A stretch of DNA of 64,000 nucleotides, from assembly GCA_938007995.1 (NCBI GenBank), contig CALLLW010000006.1, forward strand, positions 124,001 to 188,000. The letters run 5' to 3'. The DNA comes from an uncultured Granulosicoccaceae bacterium (GTDB taxonomy: Bacteria; Pseudomonadota; Gammaproteobacteria; Granulosicoccales; Granulosicoccaceae). Both the position numbers and the translations under genes were made by a program. The notes below the pieces were generated by a model. It saw only the letters and a program-made list of their open reading frames with translations. It made no database searches and was not told the DNA's origin. This document shows, in pieces, positions 1 through 9,409 of this stretch (positions within the stretch are counted from its first letter, which is position 1; each line of letters begins with the position of its first letter).

Positions 1-425
1 ATGGCACCGAGCGCCATCGCCGGTGCGTTTTCCAGTGAAATGTGATGTGCGATTTTTGCGCTGGCGTTTTTTGCACTGTCTATTTTGGTGTTGTTCGTGC
101 GCTGCCATTCATAAAAACCGTTGATCGGTATAATGCCACGGTAGCGACGTACCAGATTCCTGAACGAAGGCTTTTCCCATATTGTTTCTGATCTGGCATT
201 GAACAGTGGTCTTTTGAATTGCCCCTCTTTAGCCCAGGGTGGAACAAAACCCCATTGCATGGGCTCAATTGTGGTGGCGGTTCTGGATATCAGTACGCCC
301 CAGAGCGCGGCTGTCGGTGACACATTGTATTTGGGAGTAAATTTGTCTTCAGGCAGCACCAGTCCGAGTTGGTCAAGCAACCACTGTATACCTTCGTGAT
401 CAGAGATATTCATTCTTCCGCACAT
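1..425 (-). CDS. SRAP-domain DNA-protein crosslink protein (YedK/HMCES family), C-terminus cut by window edge
   Basis: The family binds abasic sites in single-stranded DNA and caps them by a covalent link through the N-terminal cysteine (known for YedK/HMCES). The frame is read on the minus strand from ATG at 425 and begins M-C-G-R, so Cys2 is exposed once Met1 is removed. Other family motifs are visible: PKYNVSPT near residue 31, W-G-F-V-P-P-W-A, NARSET and GFYEW with its conserved Glu. About 141 codons are present; the family has roughly 200-230, so the C-terminal part, including the HxRMP region, lies beyond base 1. No stop or frameshift is seen in the visible part. The gene is divergent from the barrel-like gene at 615. 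Confidence 0.9.
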   Translation of the reverse strand, partial: MCGRMNISDHEGIQWLLDQLGLVLPEDKFTPKYNVSPTAALWGVLISRTATTIEPMQWGFVPPWAKEGQFKRPLFNARSETIWEKPSFRNLVRRYRGIIPINGFYEWQRTNNTKIDSAKNASAKIAHHISLENAPAMALGA

Positions 426-614
426 TTAGGGCTCCCGGGTGATTGCTGATGTGGCAGGTGTTTACCTCTATGACTGTATCCTTCGATACAGTTCGCGAAG
501 ACAGCAGATGTTCAGTGACTTCGAAGCAGAATGGTGTCACTTTTACTGTAGTCCGGCAATGTGTATGTACAACGGCATCTCGTGTGAATGGACTCGTCTG
601 TTAATGGATAAAAA

Positions 615-1397
615 ATGAAATTACATTATATATCAGGTGTAGTGATGATCTGCACTCTGCTGGCGGCGGATATTGCAATGGCCGATCATGAGGTAATTCT
701 GGTACCGGATGATCGCAACATCGAGCGCAGTGACCGTCGTCACACCGGGGCAAAGCCAGCGACAAGACACACCCGCCGGTCAGATTCGGGGTTTCAGCAT
801 CGTCGACCGTACCTGACTCCGTACTTTGGCGGTGGCTTTGGATCCGGTGGAGATGTTGTGGGGCGCTTTACCGATAATTTCGGTGATACAGACAGAATAA
901 GAAGCGGTGGTGGAGTCTATTTTGAAGGCGGCTTACTGGCGGCGTTTGATGACTATACACATTTACGCGTAACGGCTGGTTATGAGACTGACCGCACTGA
1001 TAGCGCTAATGGTGGCGCATCCTTTGACCGAACTCGCTTTGACGCTGTGTTACTGCGTAACTTTGGTGTGTTTGAAGTGGGTGCGGGTGTAACCGCTCAT
1101 GTGGGTGTCGATTACAACTGCAGTATTAACTCGATTTGCGCTAGCGACCTTGAGTTTGATAACGCATTCGGATTTACCGTTGAGTACGCGCTCACATCAC
1201 TTAACCGCTGGACAAACACGGGTTCGCGCAGCGACAGGTATTTCAGTCCGCTGCGTTCAGCGAGACTCGGGCTGCGTTATACCGGTATTGAATACAACAC
1301 CAGCGATAGCTTTTTTGGTGACGCAGCTGACGGCAATTTAAGTGGTGATGAACTGGATGGCAGCTCACTATCACTGTTTGTCGGATTTGCGCTGTAA
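615..1397 (+). CDS. Putative exported outer-membrane beta-barrel-like protein, unrecognised
   Basis: I do not recognise this 260-residue protein. It begins with a signal-peptide-like segment (Lys2, hydrophobic core at about residues 8-22, A-M-A before D24). An Arg/His-rich stretch without strong hydrophobicity follows, at about residues 34-65. From about residue 70 it shows alternating polar/aromatic strands with Gly-rich turns (YFGGGFGSGG, YFEGGLLAAF) and ends L-S-L-F-V-G-F-A-L, resembling an outer-membrane barrel's last strand. Two Cys lie close together (DYNCSINSIC). It stands alone between the SRAP gene and nudC. An outer-membrane location is inference. Confidence 0.6.
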   Translation: MKLHYISGVVMICTLLAADIAMADHEVILVPDDRNIERSDRRHTGAKPATRHTRRSDSGFQHRRPYLTPYFGGGFGSGGDVVGRFTDNFGDTDRIRSGGGVYFEGGLLAAFDDYTHLRVTAGYETDRTDSANGGASFDRTRFDAVLLRNFGVFEVGAGVTAHVGVDYNCSINSICASDLEFDNAFGFTVEYALTSLNRWTNTGSRSDRYFSPLRSARLGLRYTGIEYNTSDSFFGDAADGNLSGDELDGSSLSLFVGFAL

Positions 1398-1516
1398 CCG
1401 ATCGTTGTAATGCAGTCCATGAATGCGTAGCTGCACCCCGTTGCAATCTGACTCACTGCATCCGGTGCTGCTACACTGTAACGCTTTGAATAAATCGCAA
1501 GATGTGAATTTTTAAA

Positions 1517-2476
1517 GTGAAAAAGCACCGGAACGGTTTGCAGCATAGTCTTCAATATACAGCGGCAAAGCTGGATCGGGCGGACAAACTGCGCCGGTCG
1601 GATAAAGAAATCAGCAAGCTCTGGGAGCATCATCAATGCAGGGTGGTGCCTGTATACAACAACAAACATCTTTTTGATGCTTCTGACCAACCGGTTCTCC
1701 CTTTAGCAGCGGAACTCAGCAGGCAAAAAATCAACACCAGTGCTCGAAGTTTTCTGGGCCTCAATGATGGTGTGCCGTACTTTTCAATCGTGTTTGATGC
1801 CACGGATGCCGAACAGCTACAGACACGCTTTGCAGGCTCGCAGTTTTGTGATTTAAGAACACTTGCTGCGGCACTCAACAGTGAGCTGGCATCCATACTC
1901 GCTTACGCCCGCGGGCTGGCTCACTGGCAGCGTAGCAGTGGTTACTGCGGCCGTTGTGGAGGTCGTAACAAGCTGGTAGCCGCCGGACATGCCATGCAGT
2001 GTACGCAATGCCAGTCGCAGGTTTTCCCGCGCACTGATCCAGCGGTCATTATGCTGGTTGAACATACCAATGATCATGGCGTCAGTCGTTGTCTGCTGGG
2101 TAGAAGCCCGGCCTGGCCGGAGCGCTGTTACTCAACACTGGCCGGATTTGTTGAAACAGGTGAATCGCTGGAAGCTGCGGTGATTCGCGAGGTGCATGAA
2201 GAATCCGGTATTGTGGTTGATAACCCGACTTATGTGACATCGCAGCCGTGGCCGTTTCCGCAATCGATAATGCTTGGCTTCGTTGCCAGTGCTGCCACAA
2301 CAGACATTACGCTCGACCCTGCTGAACTGGCGGATGCGCGCTGGTTCAGTGTAAAAGAAGTTGAAAGCTTTGGAGAATGGGCTGATGCAAGCAACGGTTA
2401 CAAATTACCGCGCAAAGACTCTATCGCGCGTTTTTTAATCGATAGGTGGATCGCAGAACAACAGCAGAACCAATAG
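1517..2476 (+). CDS. nudC: NADH pyrophosphatase / NAD-capped RNA hydrolase NudC
   Basis: NudC hydrolyses NAD(H) to NMN(H) and AMP and removes NAD caps from RNA. The 319-residue product has the family layout: a divergent N-terminal domain, a four-Cys zinc ribbon (CGRCGG ... CTQC, about residues 144-164), a Nudix box (GFVETGESLEAAVIREVHEE, about residues 214-233, with the Gly-Glu-REVHEE ligands) and the NudC-specific SQPWPFPQS motif after it. The only in-frame start upstream is GTG at 1517, because a stop at 1505 closes the frame. The spacing to the barrel-like gene is about 120 bases, so it is probably transcribed separately. Confidence 0.93.
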   Translation: MKKHRNGLQHSLQYTAAKLDRADKLRRSDKEISKLWEHHQCRVVPVYNNKHLFDASDQPVLPLAAELSRQKINTSARSFLGLNDGVPYFSIVFDATDAEQLQTRFAGSQFCDLRTLAAALNSELASILAYARGLAHWQRSSGYCGRCGGRNKLVAAGHAMQCTQCQSQVFPRTDPAVIMLVEHTNDHGVSRCLLGRSPAWPERCYSTLAGFVETGESLEAAVIREVHEESGIVVDNPTYVTSQPWPFPQSIMLGFVASAATTDITLDPAELADARWFSVKEVESFGEWADASNGYKLPRKDSIARFLIDRWIAEQQQNQ

Positions 2477-2589
2477 TTTACATCGAAGTTGCCTTGATTA
2501 AACGCCCTGTTGTCCTCATTTCCTAAACTCGAACAAGGCGATCTTGCTATCCATTCGCTGTTTTTTGAGTTACCGGGGCTTGATGCACA

Positions 2590-3279
2590 ATGAACACACG
2601 TAACACGAACAATCAACGATACAAAGAGGCTGGTGAGCAAGCTGGTCGTGTAATCAATGACTTTATCTCCATTGCCGATGAGCTTGCCAGGCGATTTGCT
2701 GATGAAATACCCGCTACACAAAAGCCGGCTCAAAAATCGGCCCGGCACAACGCAGGTGTAGCCGATCCGGAATATAGCAACGCTGATAGCAGTTCCGGCT
2801 CCGCTGCCAATGATCAAGAGCCCGAATGGCAGCGTGCGGGAGAATATCTGCGCGAGCTACGGGAAGCGGCAGGCTATACGGTTGACGGCTTTGCCACTGC
2901 GATAAACAGGCCCGGTGCAGCACGTAAAATGAAAACAGTGGAGCAAGGCCTTGAGACCCTTCCTGCTGAATGGCTTGACCAGATTTCGGCACTTTTAAAG
3001 CAGCAGGATCCGCAGGCTTTTACTAACAAACTGTGCGAACTATATGATGTGGACGAACAAGATAGCGTAAAAACAGACAGCACAGACAAGACCGCTACCG
3101 CAGACACAACACCAGCAGGTGGCTTGTTGCTGGCAAAGAGGCGCTATGCGCTTGCTGAGCTTTTCGATGGAGAGCGACTGGAAAAACTCAGTGACTCTGA
3201 ATTTGAAAGACTGCTTGAGTTCACCCGGTCTTCCAGTGATGCTGCCCTGAGACTGATGGAAAATGATCAAACCAGTTAA
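2590..3279 (+). CDS. Putative DNA-binding (HTH-like) protein of unknown function
   Basis: This 229-residue, acidic, soluble protein is not one I recognise. Residues about 80-140 (AGEYLRELREAAGYTVDGFA followed by two further helices ending SALLKQQDP) resemble an XRE-type helix-turn-helix: the LRELREAAGYT opening is typical of the first two helices. The N-terminal 60 residues are helical and the linkers are rich in Ser, Asp, Thr and Ala. The C-terminal part (about 175-225) is another predicted helical region. The gene sits between nudC and a small membrane protein gene, all on the plus strand, which may form a loose operon. DNA binding is inferred from that single segment. Confidence 0.6.
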   Translation: MNTRNTNNQRYKEAGEQAGRVINDFISIADELARRFADEIPATQKPAQKSARHNAGVADPEYSNADSSSGSAANDQEPEWQRAGEYLRELREAAGYTVDGFATAINRPGAARKMKTVEQGLETLPAEWLDQISALLKQQDPQAFTNKLCELYDVDEQDSVKTDSTDKTATADTTPAGGLLLAKRRYALAELFDGERLEKLSDSEFERLLEFTRSSSDAALRLMENDQTS

Positions 3280-3321
3280 TCAACCTGGCAGAGAATTATT
3301 GTACCGTTAACTATAGAGTGG

Positions 3322-3549
3322 ATGACTGCATTACTTGGATGGTGTGCGGTACTCAACAGTGCTATGTTGGCACTGTTTACTTTGATCATGTTGGTTGATC
3401 GTGGCTATATAGCAGCCTTTCATGCAAGGCTGCTGGGGTTGCCGCAAGAGCGAATTAAAAACCAGTACTTTTCTTTTTTGGCGACTTACAAACTCTTTGT
3501 ACTGGTATTCAATATTGTGCCTTATGCCGCGTTAAAGTGGTTGATGTAA
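3322..3549 (+). CDS. Small inner-membrane protein, DUF6868-like
   Basis: A 75-residue protein with two membrane segments (about residues 4-24 and 50-70) joined by a loop that contains HARLLGLPQERIKNQYFSFLATYK. The GWC near the N-terminus, the H-x-R-x-x-G-L loop and the closing F-N-I-V-P-Y-A-A-L-K are what I recall of the short DUF6868 proteins of marine Gammaproteobacteria. No function is known to me. The ATG follows GAGTGG immediately, so the ribosome site is poor. It is convergent with gor, whose stop is about 20 bases downstream. Confidence 0.7.
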   Translation: MTALLGWCAVLNSAMLALFTLIMLVDRGYIAAFHARLLGLPQERIKNQYFSFLATYKLFVLVFNIVPYAALKWLM

Positions 3550-3568
3550 TAACTCTTGCCGCAGCGCA

Positions 3569-4915
3569 TCAGACCAATGTAACCAGTTCTTCCGAGCTGG
3601 TTGGGTGAATCGCTACGGTGTCGTCAAAGTCTTTTTTAGTGGCGCCCATCTTTACCGCAACTGCGAATCCCTGAAGCATCTCATCGACGCCGGCTCCTAT
3701 CAGATGGATGCCAACGACTTTCTCGTCTTCACCGATTACCACGAGTTTCATCGCAGTTTTTTGCGGATGTTTGGTAAACGCATGGTACATGGGAGTGAAG
3801 GTGGCTTTATAGCACTTCACCTGATCACCATATTTTTCTATTGCCTGTGATTCGGTCAGGCCAACTGCACCGATAGGTGGATGGCTGAACACAACCGATG
3901 CAATATTGCTGTAGTCAAGATGCAGGTCGGTTTTGCCGGCGTATAATCGCTCGGCCAGCCGACGACCCGCAGCAATGGCGACCGGAGTCAGTTGCTCTCG
4001 TCCTGTTACATCACCAATTGCAAAAATGTTGTCTACGTTTGTGGCCTGCCATTTGTCGGTTGGAACATAGCCATTTTTATTAACTTCAACACCGGCGCTT
4101 TGTAGATTCAGATCTTTTGTCAGTGGTTTTCTGCCAATTGCCCAGAGTACCTGATCGAATTCTCCGAGGTCGCGATCATCCTGTGTGGTTACGTTGATTT
4201 TGCTGCCGACCGACTGCAATGCCTTAAGCTCTGTGTTGTTGATAATGTTCAGGCCATCATCATGCATTACCTGTGTGAGCGTACTAGACAGAATTTCGTC
4301 AAACTCGCGCAAAAAATGCTCACGTCGAATAATCAGACTGACATCGGCACCAAGCGAGTGCAGCATGCCAGCCAGCTCAACCGCAATATAGCCTGCACCC
4401 ACCACAGCTATCCTGCCCGGCATTTCGGTCATTTCAAAAAAACCGTCAGAGGTCATCCCCAGTTCCGCCCCTGGTATATCCGGTACTACCGGTGTGCCGC
4501 CGGGGGCAAGCAGAATTCGTTCTGCAGTATAGCTGGCGTCGCCTACTTTGACGGTGTGGGCATCTGTAAGTGACCCGAATCCATGCAGAAACTCTACATT
4601 TTCTTTTGCGAGGTTTTTTTCATAAATTCCGTTTAGCCGGTGAATATACTTTTCTCGATCTTCAACCAGCTGGCTCCAGTTAAAGCCGTTTTTCTGAACA
4701 TCGAACCCGTATCCTTCGACATCATTCAGCGTGTGTGCAATATGCGCGGCATACCACATGACTTTTTTCGGCACGCAGCCGCGGTTAACACAAGTACCAC
4801 CCAGTCGGTCAAATTCTACAACCGCACATCTGGCACCGTGCCTGGCAGCGCGCCTGGTTGCTGCCACCCCGCCGCTTCCACCACCAATGGCAATAAGATC
4901 GTAGTCGTATTTCAT
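3569..4915 (-). CDS. gor: Glutathione-disulfide reductase
   Basis: Cytosolic FAD enzyme that reduces glutathione disulfide with NADPH. The 448 residues match the family length. The N-terminal FAD-binding fingerprint GGGSGG starts at residue 11. The redox pair is C42 and C47 ([13 protein letters not shown]), and the NADPH domain begins with [13 protein letters not shown] at about residue 175. The C-terminal His437 (AIHPTSSEE) is the general-base His contributed across the dimer. The start ATG at 4915 has an AAGGAG six bases upstream. It is transcribed away from ubiA with about 130 bases between the two starts. Confidence 0.96.
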   Translation of the reverse strand: MKYDYDLIAIGGGSGGVAATRRAARHGARCAVVEFDRLGGTCVNRGCVPKKVMWYAAHIAHTLNDVEGYGFDVQKNGFNWSQLVEDREKYIHRLNGIYEKNLAKENVEFLHGFGSLTDAHTVKVGDASYTAERILLAPGGTPVVPDIPGAELGMTSDGFFEMTEMPGRIAVVGAGYIAVELAGMLHSLGADVSLIIRREHFLREFDEILSSTLTQVMHDDGLNIINNTELKALQSVGSKINVTTQDDRDLGEFDQVLWAIGRKPLTKDLNLQSAGVEVNKNGYVPTDKWQATNVDNIFAIGDVTGREQLTPVAIAAGRRLAERLYAGKTDLHLDYSNIASVVFSHPPIGAVGLTESQAIEKYGDQVKCYKATFTPMYHAFTKHPQKTAMKLVVIGEDEKVVGIHLIGAGVDEMLQGFAVAVKMGATKKDFDDTVAIHPTSSEELVTLV

Positions 4916-5049
4916 GCGAAACTCCTTAGATTAACGCCGTCGGTTACATGCTTTAACTGGTAGCTGTAGTAAGAAAAGCAGGCAACGACCGGACAGGGGT
5001 TTATAATTAAACGTATGACAGCAGATTCAATACTTTAAGAATAGCAACT

Positions 5050-5934
5050 ATGGCGCTCGCAGAGTCTAAATCATTGTTCACACAGCGTCTCTCCGACTAC
5101 GCCCGTTTGGTGCGTGCTGATAAACCAATCGGTGCCGCATTGCTGCTTTGGCCAATGCTGTGGACATTGTGGCTGATATCCAGTGGCAAACCGGACTGGC
5201 GGGTGTTGATTGTATTTATAGTCGGGACTTTTTTAATGAGATCCGCGGGTTGCGCAATAAACGATTTTGCCGACCGCGGTATTGACGGTGCAGTGGAAAG
5301 ATCTCGCAATCGGCCTCTTGTTACTGGCGCGGTTTCTCCAAAGGAAGCGGTGATGGTGGCTGTGCTGCTGTCTTTAATTTCGTTCCTGCTGGTATTGACC
5401 ATGAACCAGCTGACGGTTTTATTGTCTTTTGTTGCGGTCGGGCTTGCGTTTCTCTATCCGTTTACCAAACGATTCACTTATTGGCCACAGCTGTTTTTGG
5501 GTCTTGCCTTCGGATGGGCGGTGCCGATGGTATCTGCAGCGCAAACGGAAACCGTACAACCGGTTGCCGGATTAATATATCTGGTGGCTATTGTATGGGC
5601 ACTTGCTTATGACACGATCTATGCGATGGTAGACCGCCCTGACGATATCAAACTCGGGGTAAAGTCCACAGCGATATTGTTTGGTGAAAACGATGTAGTG
5701 ATTGTGATGGGCTTACAAGGCGTTGTTTTCATCACTATGGCGTTTATTGCCGTGGTATATGACTTGAGCTGGCCATACTGTATTTGTGCGGCTGTCTCGG
5801 CATTCATTTTGTTTCTTCAATGGCGTCTGATTCGAACTCGTCAGCCGGCGGATTGCTTCAGGGCTTTTTTACTCAATAACCAGTTGGGCGGCGTGTTGTT
5901 CCTTGGTATTTTTCTTGACTACCTTATCCGGTAA
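5050..5934 (+). CDS. ubiA: 4-hydroxybenzoate polyprenyltransferase (ubiquinone biosynthesis)
   Basis: Integral membrane enzyme that attaches the polyprenyl tail to 4-hydroxybenzoate; IspB, encoded at 31869, makes the matching octaprenyl diphosphate. The protein has 294 residues and about eight hydrophobic segments. Both Asp-rich Mg-diphosphate sites are present: NDFADRGID at about residue 74 and DRPDDIKLGVKS at about residue 197. The usual neighbour ubiC is not adjacent; a GTPase pair begins 32 bases downstream, and the close spacing suggests the three genes may be cotranscribed. Confidence 0.95.
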   Translation: MALAESKSLFTQRLSDYARLVRADKPIGAALLLWPMLWTLWLISSGKPDWRVLIVFIVGTFLMRSAGCAINDFADRGIDGAVERSRNRPLVTGAVSPKEAVMVAVLLSLISFLLVLTMNQLTVLLSFVAVGLAFLYPFTKRFTYWPQLFLGLAFGWAVPMVSAAQTETVQPVAGLIYLVAIVWALAYDTIYAMVDRPDDIKLGVKSTAILFGENDVVIVMGLQGVVFITMAFIAVVYDLSWPYCICAAVSAFILFLQWRLIRTRQPADCFRAFLLNNQLGGVLFLGIFLDYLIR

Positions 5935-5966
5935 TAAACATCAGATGTTAATTACCGAAACTGCCA

Positions 5967-7751
5967 ATGCTCCCCCAACCAACTGCTAATCCAGAAAAAG
6001 CCTCAGTGTATCAATTTATTTCCCGGCTAATAGATCGTAACCGTGCGTTACTGAATACTTCTGATGGCAGTGGCAATGAAGATATCAAATCAACACTGAC
6101 CTCACTGGCGATAGCTCAGAATGCATTGCGCAGATTGTCACTGCTGGAAACCTCGCAAGATATTCCTTTGCAGTTGGCGGTGATGGGGCCAACCCAGGTT
6201 GGTAAAAGTACCCTGACCAATCTATTGCTGCAGCAGGAGCAGGCTGAGTCCAGTGCTGAAGCTGGTTTCACCGTACATTGTCAGGGGTTTCATCTGACCC
6301 GCAATATTCGAAATTCTTATAGCAATGAAAACCACTGGGCAAAGGAGTACTTCGGTGAACTACAGTTAGCTGCGCTGAGTCAACTCGACCGGCAAGTGCT
6401 TGGTGAGTATTCGTTGGTGGAAGTGCAATCAGCTGATAAGACATTTGACAATACAGTAATCTGGGATACACCTGATTTTGATTCTATTCGCGCTTTTGAT
6501 TATCGTGCCCCATTAATCAAAACTCTTGTCCTTGCAGATGTCATTATCTTTGTTGTGAGCAAGGAAAAGTACGCAGACAGAACTGTCTGGCACATGCTGG
6601 AACTTCTAACTTCGTTGAATATACCGTTGGTCATGGTGATGAATAAAACACCTGCCAACATCAGATTCGAGCTACAACAGTCGATTGAGAATAAATTCAG
6701 TTCAGCTCTACCCGGGGTGGCCATGCCTCCGGTGAGTTTCATTGACGAGTATCCAAACGGCGATCTGACGGAGATCATTGAAGATGAACACAACCAGCTG
6801 CGGCAGTTGGTTAGCAGCAAGCTGGAGCGGCCACCGGTTGAGTTACTAAAAGAACAAACGCTTGGCTTTATTCGACAACAATGGCAGAGCTGGATTTCTC
6901 CGGTAGCTGATCAACACCGACTGCAACGCGAGTATCAACAGTTAGTTAATAAAACGGTTGCTGCAACAGTTGCTCGTTACAAGCGCGAGTACATAGACAG
7001 CGAACGCCATCGGGAAGTCATCCAGCTGGCACTTTCCGAGTTACTGGTCCTGCTGGAAGTCCCGGGTCTGGCCGGACCTCTAAGTAAAGTGCGCAGTGTA
7101 GTTACGTGGCCGGTACGTACCTTTATCAGCAACGCAAGAGAGCCGTCTCCGGTGGCCAATGATGATCGAAATGAGGAACGCCGTTTACTGGACGAACTGG
7201 GTAATCATGCAACAGCGACATTGATAGCCTCTGTTGCAAAACACGAAAGCGGACCAGATGCTGACTGGTGGCATAGCCTGCGTATAGACATAGCGCACGC
7301 GGAGCCAGCGATTCAGTCTGCCTACACTACTGGCCTCGATAATTATCAGACCATGCTAAATGTTGAGGTTGATCGAGCCGCTCAATCGCTTTACCAGCAG
7401 TTAAAGCAACAGCCGGCAACACTGAACAGTTTGCGTGCGGCTCGTGTTACAGCTGATGCAACCGCTGTAGTTTTGGCGGTAAAGTCTGGTGGTTTGGGCG
7501 CAATTGACCTGGTGGTTGCACCGGCGATGTTGTCTTTAACAACGTTTCTGACTGAAGGTGCATTAGGTAAGTATATGGATCGTATACAGAAAAACCTCAC
7601 CGCTTATCAGGAGAAGGAAGTACGGTCTGTCATTGACAGGAAGATCGCCAGGCCATTGCAGAGCATCAGCGCTATTGCTACTGACAATCAATACATTTCA
7701 GAGGAAGACTTATTGCTGATGACAGAAGAACTTGAGTCTGGCAATGTCTGA
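5967..7751 (+). CDS. Dynamin-like / YfjP-type GTPase, first of a pair
   Basis: A 594-residue P-loop GTPase. Seen directly: G1 GPTQVGKST (residues 74-82), a G3-like WDTPDFDS with D167-T-P-D170 in place of DxxG, and a G4-like MNKT (N226) that lacks the canonical Asp. The middle and C-terminal parts are long helices. The segment around residues 495-540 (GGLGAIDLVVAPAMLSLTTF) is hydrophobic and could be a membrane paddle. Size and architecture (N-terminal GTPase, helical stalk, membrane-active region) suggest a bacterial dynamin-like protein, by inference. The next gene overlaps it by eight bases and encodes a second GTPase. No exact family assignment is claimed. Confidence 0.8.
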   Translation: MLPQPTANPEKASVYQFISRLIDRNRALLNTSDGSGNEDIKSTLTSLAIAQNALRRLSLLETSQDIPLQLAVMGPTQVGKSTLTNLLLQQEQAESSAEAGFTVHCQGFHLTRNIRNSYSNENHWAKEYFGELQLAALSQLDRQVLGEYSLVEVQSADKTFDNTVIWDTPDFDSIRAFDYRAPLIKTLVLADVIIFVVSKEKYADRTVWHMLELLTSLNIPLVMVMNKTPANIRFELQQSIENKFSSALPGVAMPPVSFIDEYPNGDLTEIIEDEHNQLRQLVSSKLERPPVELLKEQTLGFIRQQWQSWISPVADQHRLQREYQQLVNKTVAATVARYKREYIDSERHREVIQLALSELLVLLEVPGLAGPLSKVRSVVTWPVRTFISNAREPSPVANDDRNEERRLLDELGNHATATLIASVAKHESGPDADWWHSLRIDIAHAEPAIQSAYTTGLDNYQTMLNVEVDRAAQSLYQQLKQQPATLNSLRAARVTADATAVVLAVKSGGLGAIDLVVAPAMLSLTTFLTEGALGKYMDRIQKNLTAYQEKEVRSVIDRKIARPLQSISAIATDNQYISEEDLLLMTEELESGNV

Positions 7752-9405
7752 AAAACTCGCACGTGAACTGTTTTGCGAAGCGCAGGAATTCGCAGACACA
7801 TTGCAATCAGTCGGCTGGATTCAATCCCCCGGCGGATTTGGTGACAATAAGAGTCCGCTTGATCTTTTTAAAGCACCTGAGCGGCCGTTGGTTGTTGGAT
7901 TGTTTGGCGGAACCGGGGCAGGCAAAAGTTCGTTGCTGAACCGTCTGGCAGGTGACGACATTGCGCGCACTGGCGTTGTGCGACCAACCTCCATGGAGAT
8001 TACTGCTTATTTGCATGCCGATGTGCAGTTGGAAGCATTGCCGGATCATTATGATGCTTCTTTTTTTTCTGCAAACCGTCATCGCAATGATCAGCTGGCC
8101 GATGTGATGTGGCTCGACATGCCTGACTTTGACAGTGATGAAACCGACAACAAAAATCAGGTGCTACAGTGGTTACCCCATATAGATCTACTGGTTTATG
8201 TGGTCACCCCAGAGCGGTACAAAGACGCTGAAGGTTGGCGTTTAATGCTCGATAATGGCTATCGCCATGCATGGATATTCGTAATCAATCAGTGGGATCG
8301 GGCCGAATCTGTTCAGTTTGAAGATTTTAACCGCTTGCTAAAAGCAGCCGGGTTTTCTTCTCCGCAAATATTTCGCACGGTCTGTGTTGGTACTCATGAG
8401 GATGATCAGTTCAAACAGATGGTATCGCTTATCAGCTCATTGTCTGCGCACAACATAGTTGCCCATCTGCAGGAACGCGGATGGATGCAGCGGCTGCAGC
8501 GCAGCCGGGATCAACTACAACAACACATAGATGCTTTATCTGCACAAAGTAACGTGCAGCTCTCCGAAAAGTTTGCAGGTTTCTGGCAGGAGTTTGAGCA
8601 ATCATGTGTGTCACATCTCGATCACACTTTCAAAGTTTACAGCGAGCAGTTCGCGAAACAAAAAACCAGTGCTGTAAGCAACGTTGTAAAATCACTCACC
8701 GGTTCTGCCTCTGCTACTGAAGTCGCTGCCAGTATTGCTAAAAAATCTGATGTAAAAAGCATGTGGGATGACTGGCTGGATGTACGGAGTAAAGATACCT
8801 GGCAGCGTTTTAAGCTAGCGCAAACCGAGCATGGCGTACCTGCTGATGCCTTTGATCATGATGCAAAAGATCTCACAGCAGACAACGCAGCGATAGTGAC
8901 CAGACAGCTTGAGCAATCTGTTGAATCTGCGATCAGACAGCCGGGCACCGCAGGACAGCGCCTGGCTGCAAAGTGTGCTGCTGTGGCGAAGATCACTTTG
9001 CCGCTATTGGCGCTTACCTGGGTAGTCTGGCGAGTGATCAATGGTTTTGTCAGTGGCGCTGAAGATCGCAGTGCTTACGTAGGATTGGATTTTCTGGTTA
9101 ACGGGTTACTGTTGGCGGGGCTAGGCTGGCTGATACCAATGATTGTTGAGCGAGTTTTTGTACCGTCTCTACCTGACTCCGTTTACCGCGCTCTGCACCA
9201 GGGTCTTGAGGCTGGTTTAAAACAAATACGGCAAAGCATTAATTCAACACTCGATGACACCCAGAGCAACCGACATCGTTATCTGGCTGACGCTGAATCA
9301 ATTGATACGCGTATTAACCAGTTACTCAATGTGGCGACGGCAAGTCCTGATGCACGGCTTGACGATGTGCTGCGCAGCGCACCGGTGCACCCTGCATCTG
9401 AATAG
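7744..9405 (+). CDS. Dynamin-like GTPase with two membrane segments, second of a pair
   Basis: A 553-residue GTPase reading from ATG at 7744, which overlaps the TGA of the first GTPase (ATGTCTGA); a TTG at 7732 is possible but less likely. G1 is GGTGAGKSS (residues 55-63), G2 is probably T82, G3-like is LDMPDFDS (D125-M-P-D128), and G4 is NQWD (N182-D185). Unlike its partner, G4 keeps the specificity Asp. Two hydrophobic helices lie at about residues 415-435 and 445-470 (LPLLALTWVVWRVI and LVNGLLLAGLGWLIPMI), followed by a helical tail. Translational overlap and shared motifs suggest a heteromeric membrane-remodelling or stress GTPase pair. It is convergent with comF. Confidence 0.8.
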   Translation: MSEKLARELFCEAQEFADTLQSVGWIQSPGGFGDNKSPLDLFKAPERPLVVGLFGGTGAGKSSLLNRLAGDDIARTGVVRPTSMEITAYLHADVQLEALPDHYDASFFSANRHRNDQLADVMWLDMPDFDSDETDNKNQVLQWLPHIDLLVYVVTPERYKDAEGWRLMLDNGYRHAWIFVINQWDRAESVQFEDFNRLLKAAGFSSPQIFRTVCVGTHEDDQFKQMVSLISSLSAHNIVAHLQERGWMQRLQRSRDQLQQHIDALSAQSNVQLSEKFAGFWQEFEQSCVSHLDHTFKVYSEQFAKQKTSAVSNVVKSLTGSASATEVAASIAKKSDVKSMWDDWLDVRSKDTWQRFKLAQTEHGVPADAFDHDAKDLTADNAAIVTRQLEQSVESAIRQPGTAGQRLAAKCAAVAKITLPLLALTWVVWRVINGFVSGAEDRSAYVGLDFLVNGLLLAGLGWLIPMIVERVFVPSLPDSVYRALHQGLEAGLKQIRQSINSTLDDTQSNRHRYLADAESIDTRINQLLNVATASPDARLDDVLRSAPVHPASE

Positions 9406-9409
9406 TGGG

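Noticed and set aside
80-268. A 62-codon minus frame at the window start
   Set aside because: It is in another frame of the truncated SRAP gene, which continues to the window edge.
7732-7751. Frameshift that would join the two GTPases into one gene
   Set aside because: Each frame has its own complete P-loop and G-motifs and its own plausible start, and ATGTCTGA is a normal overlap.
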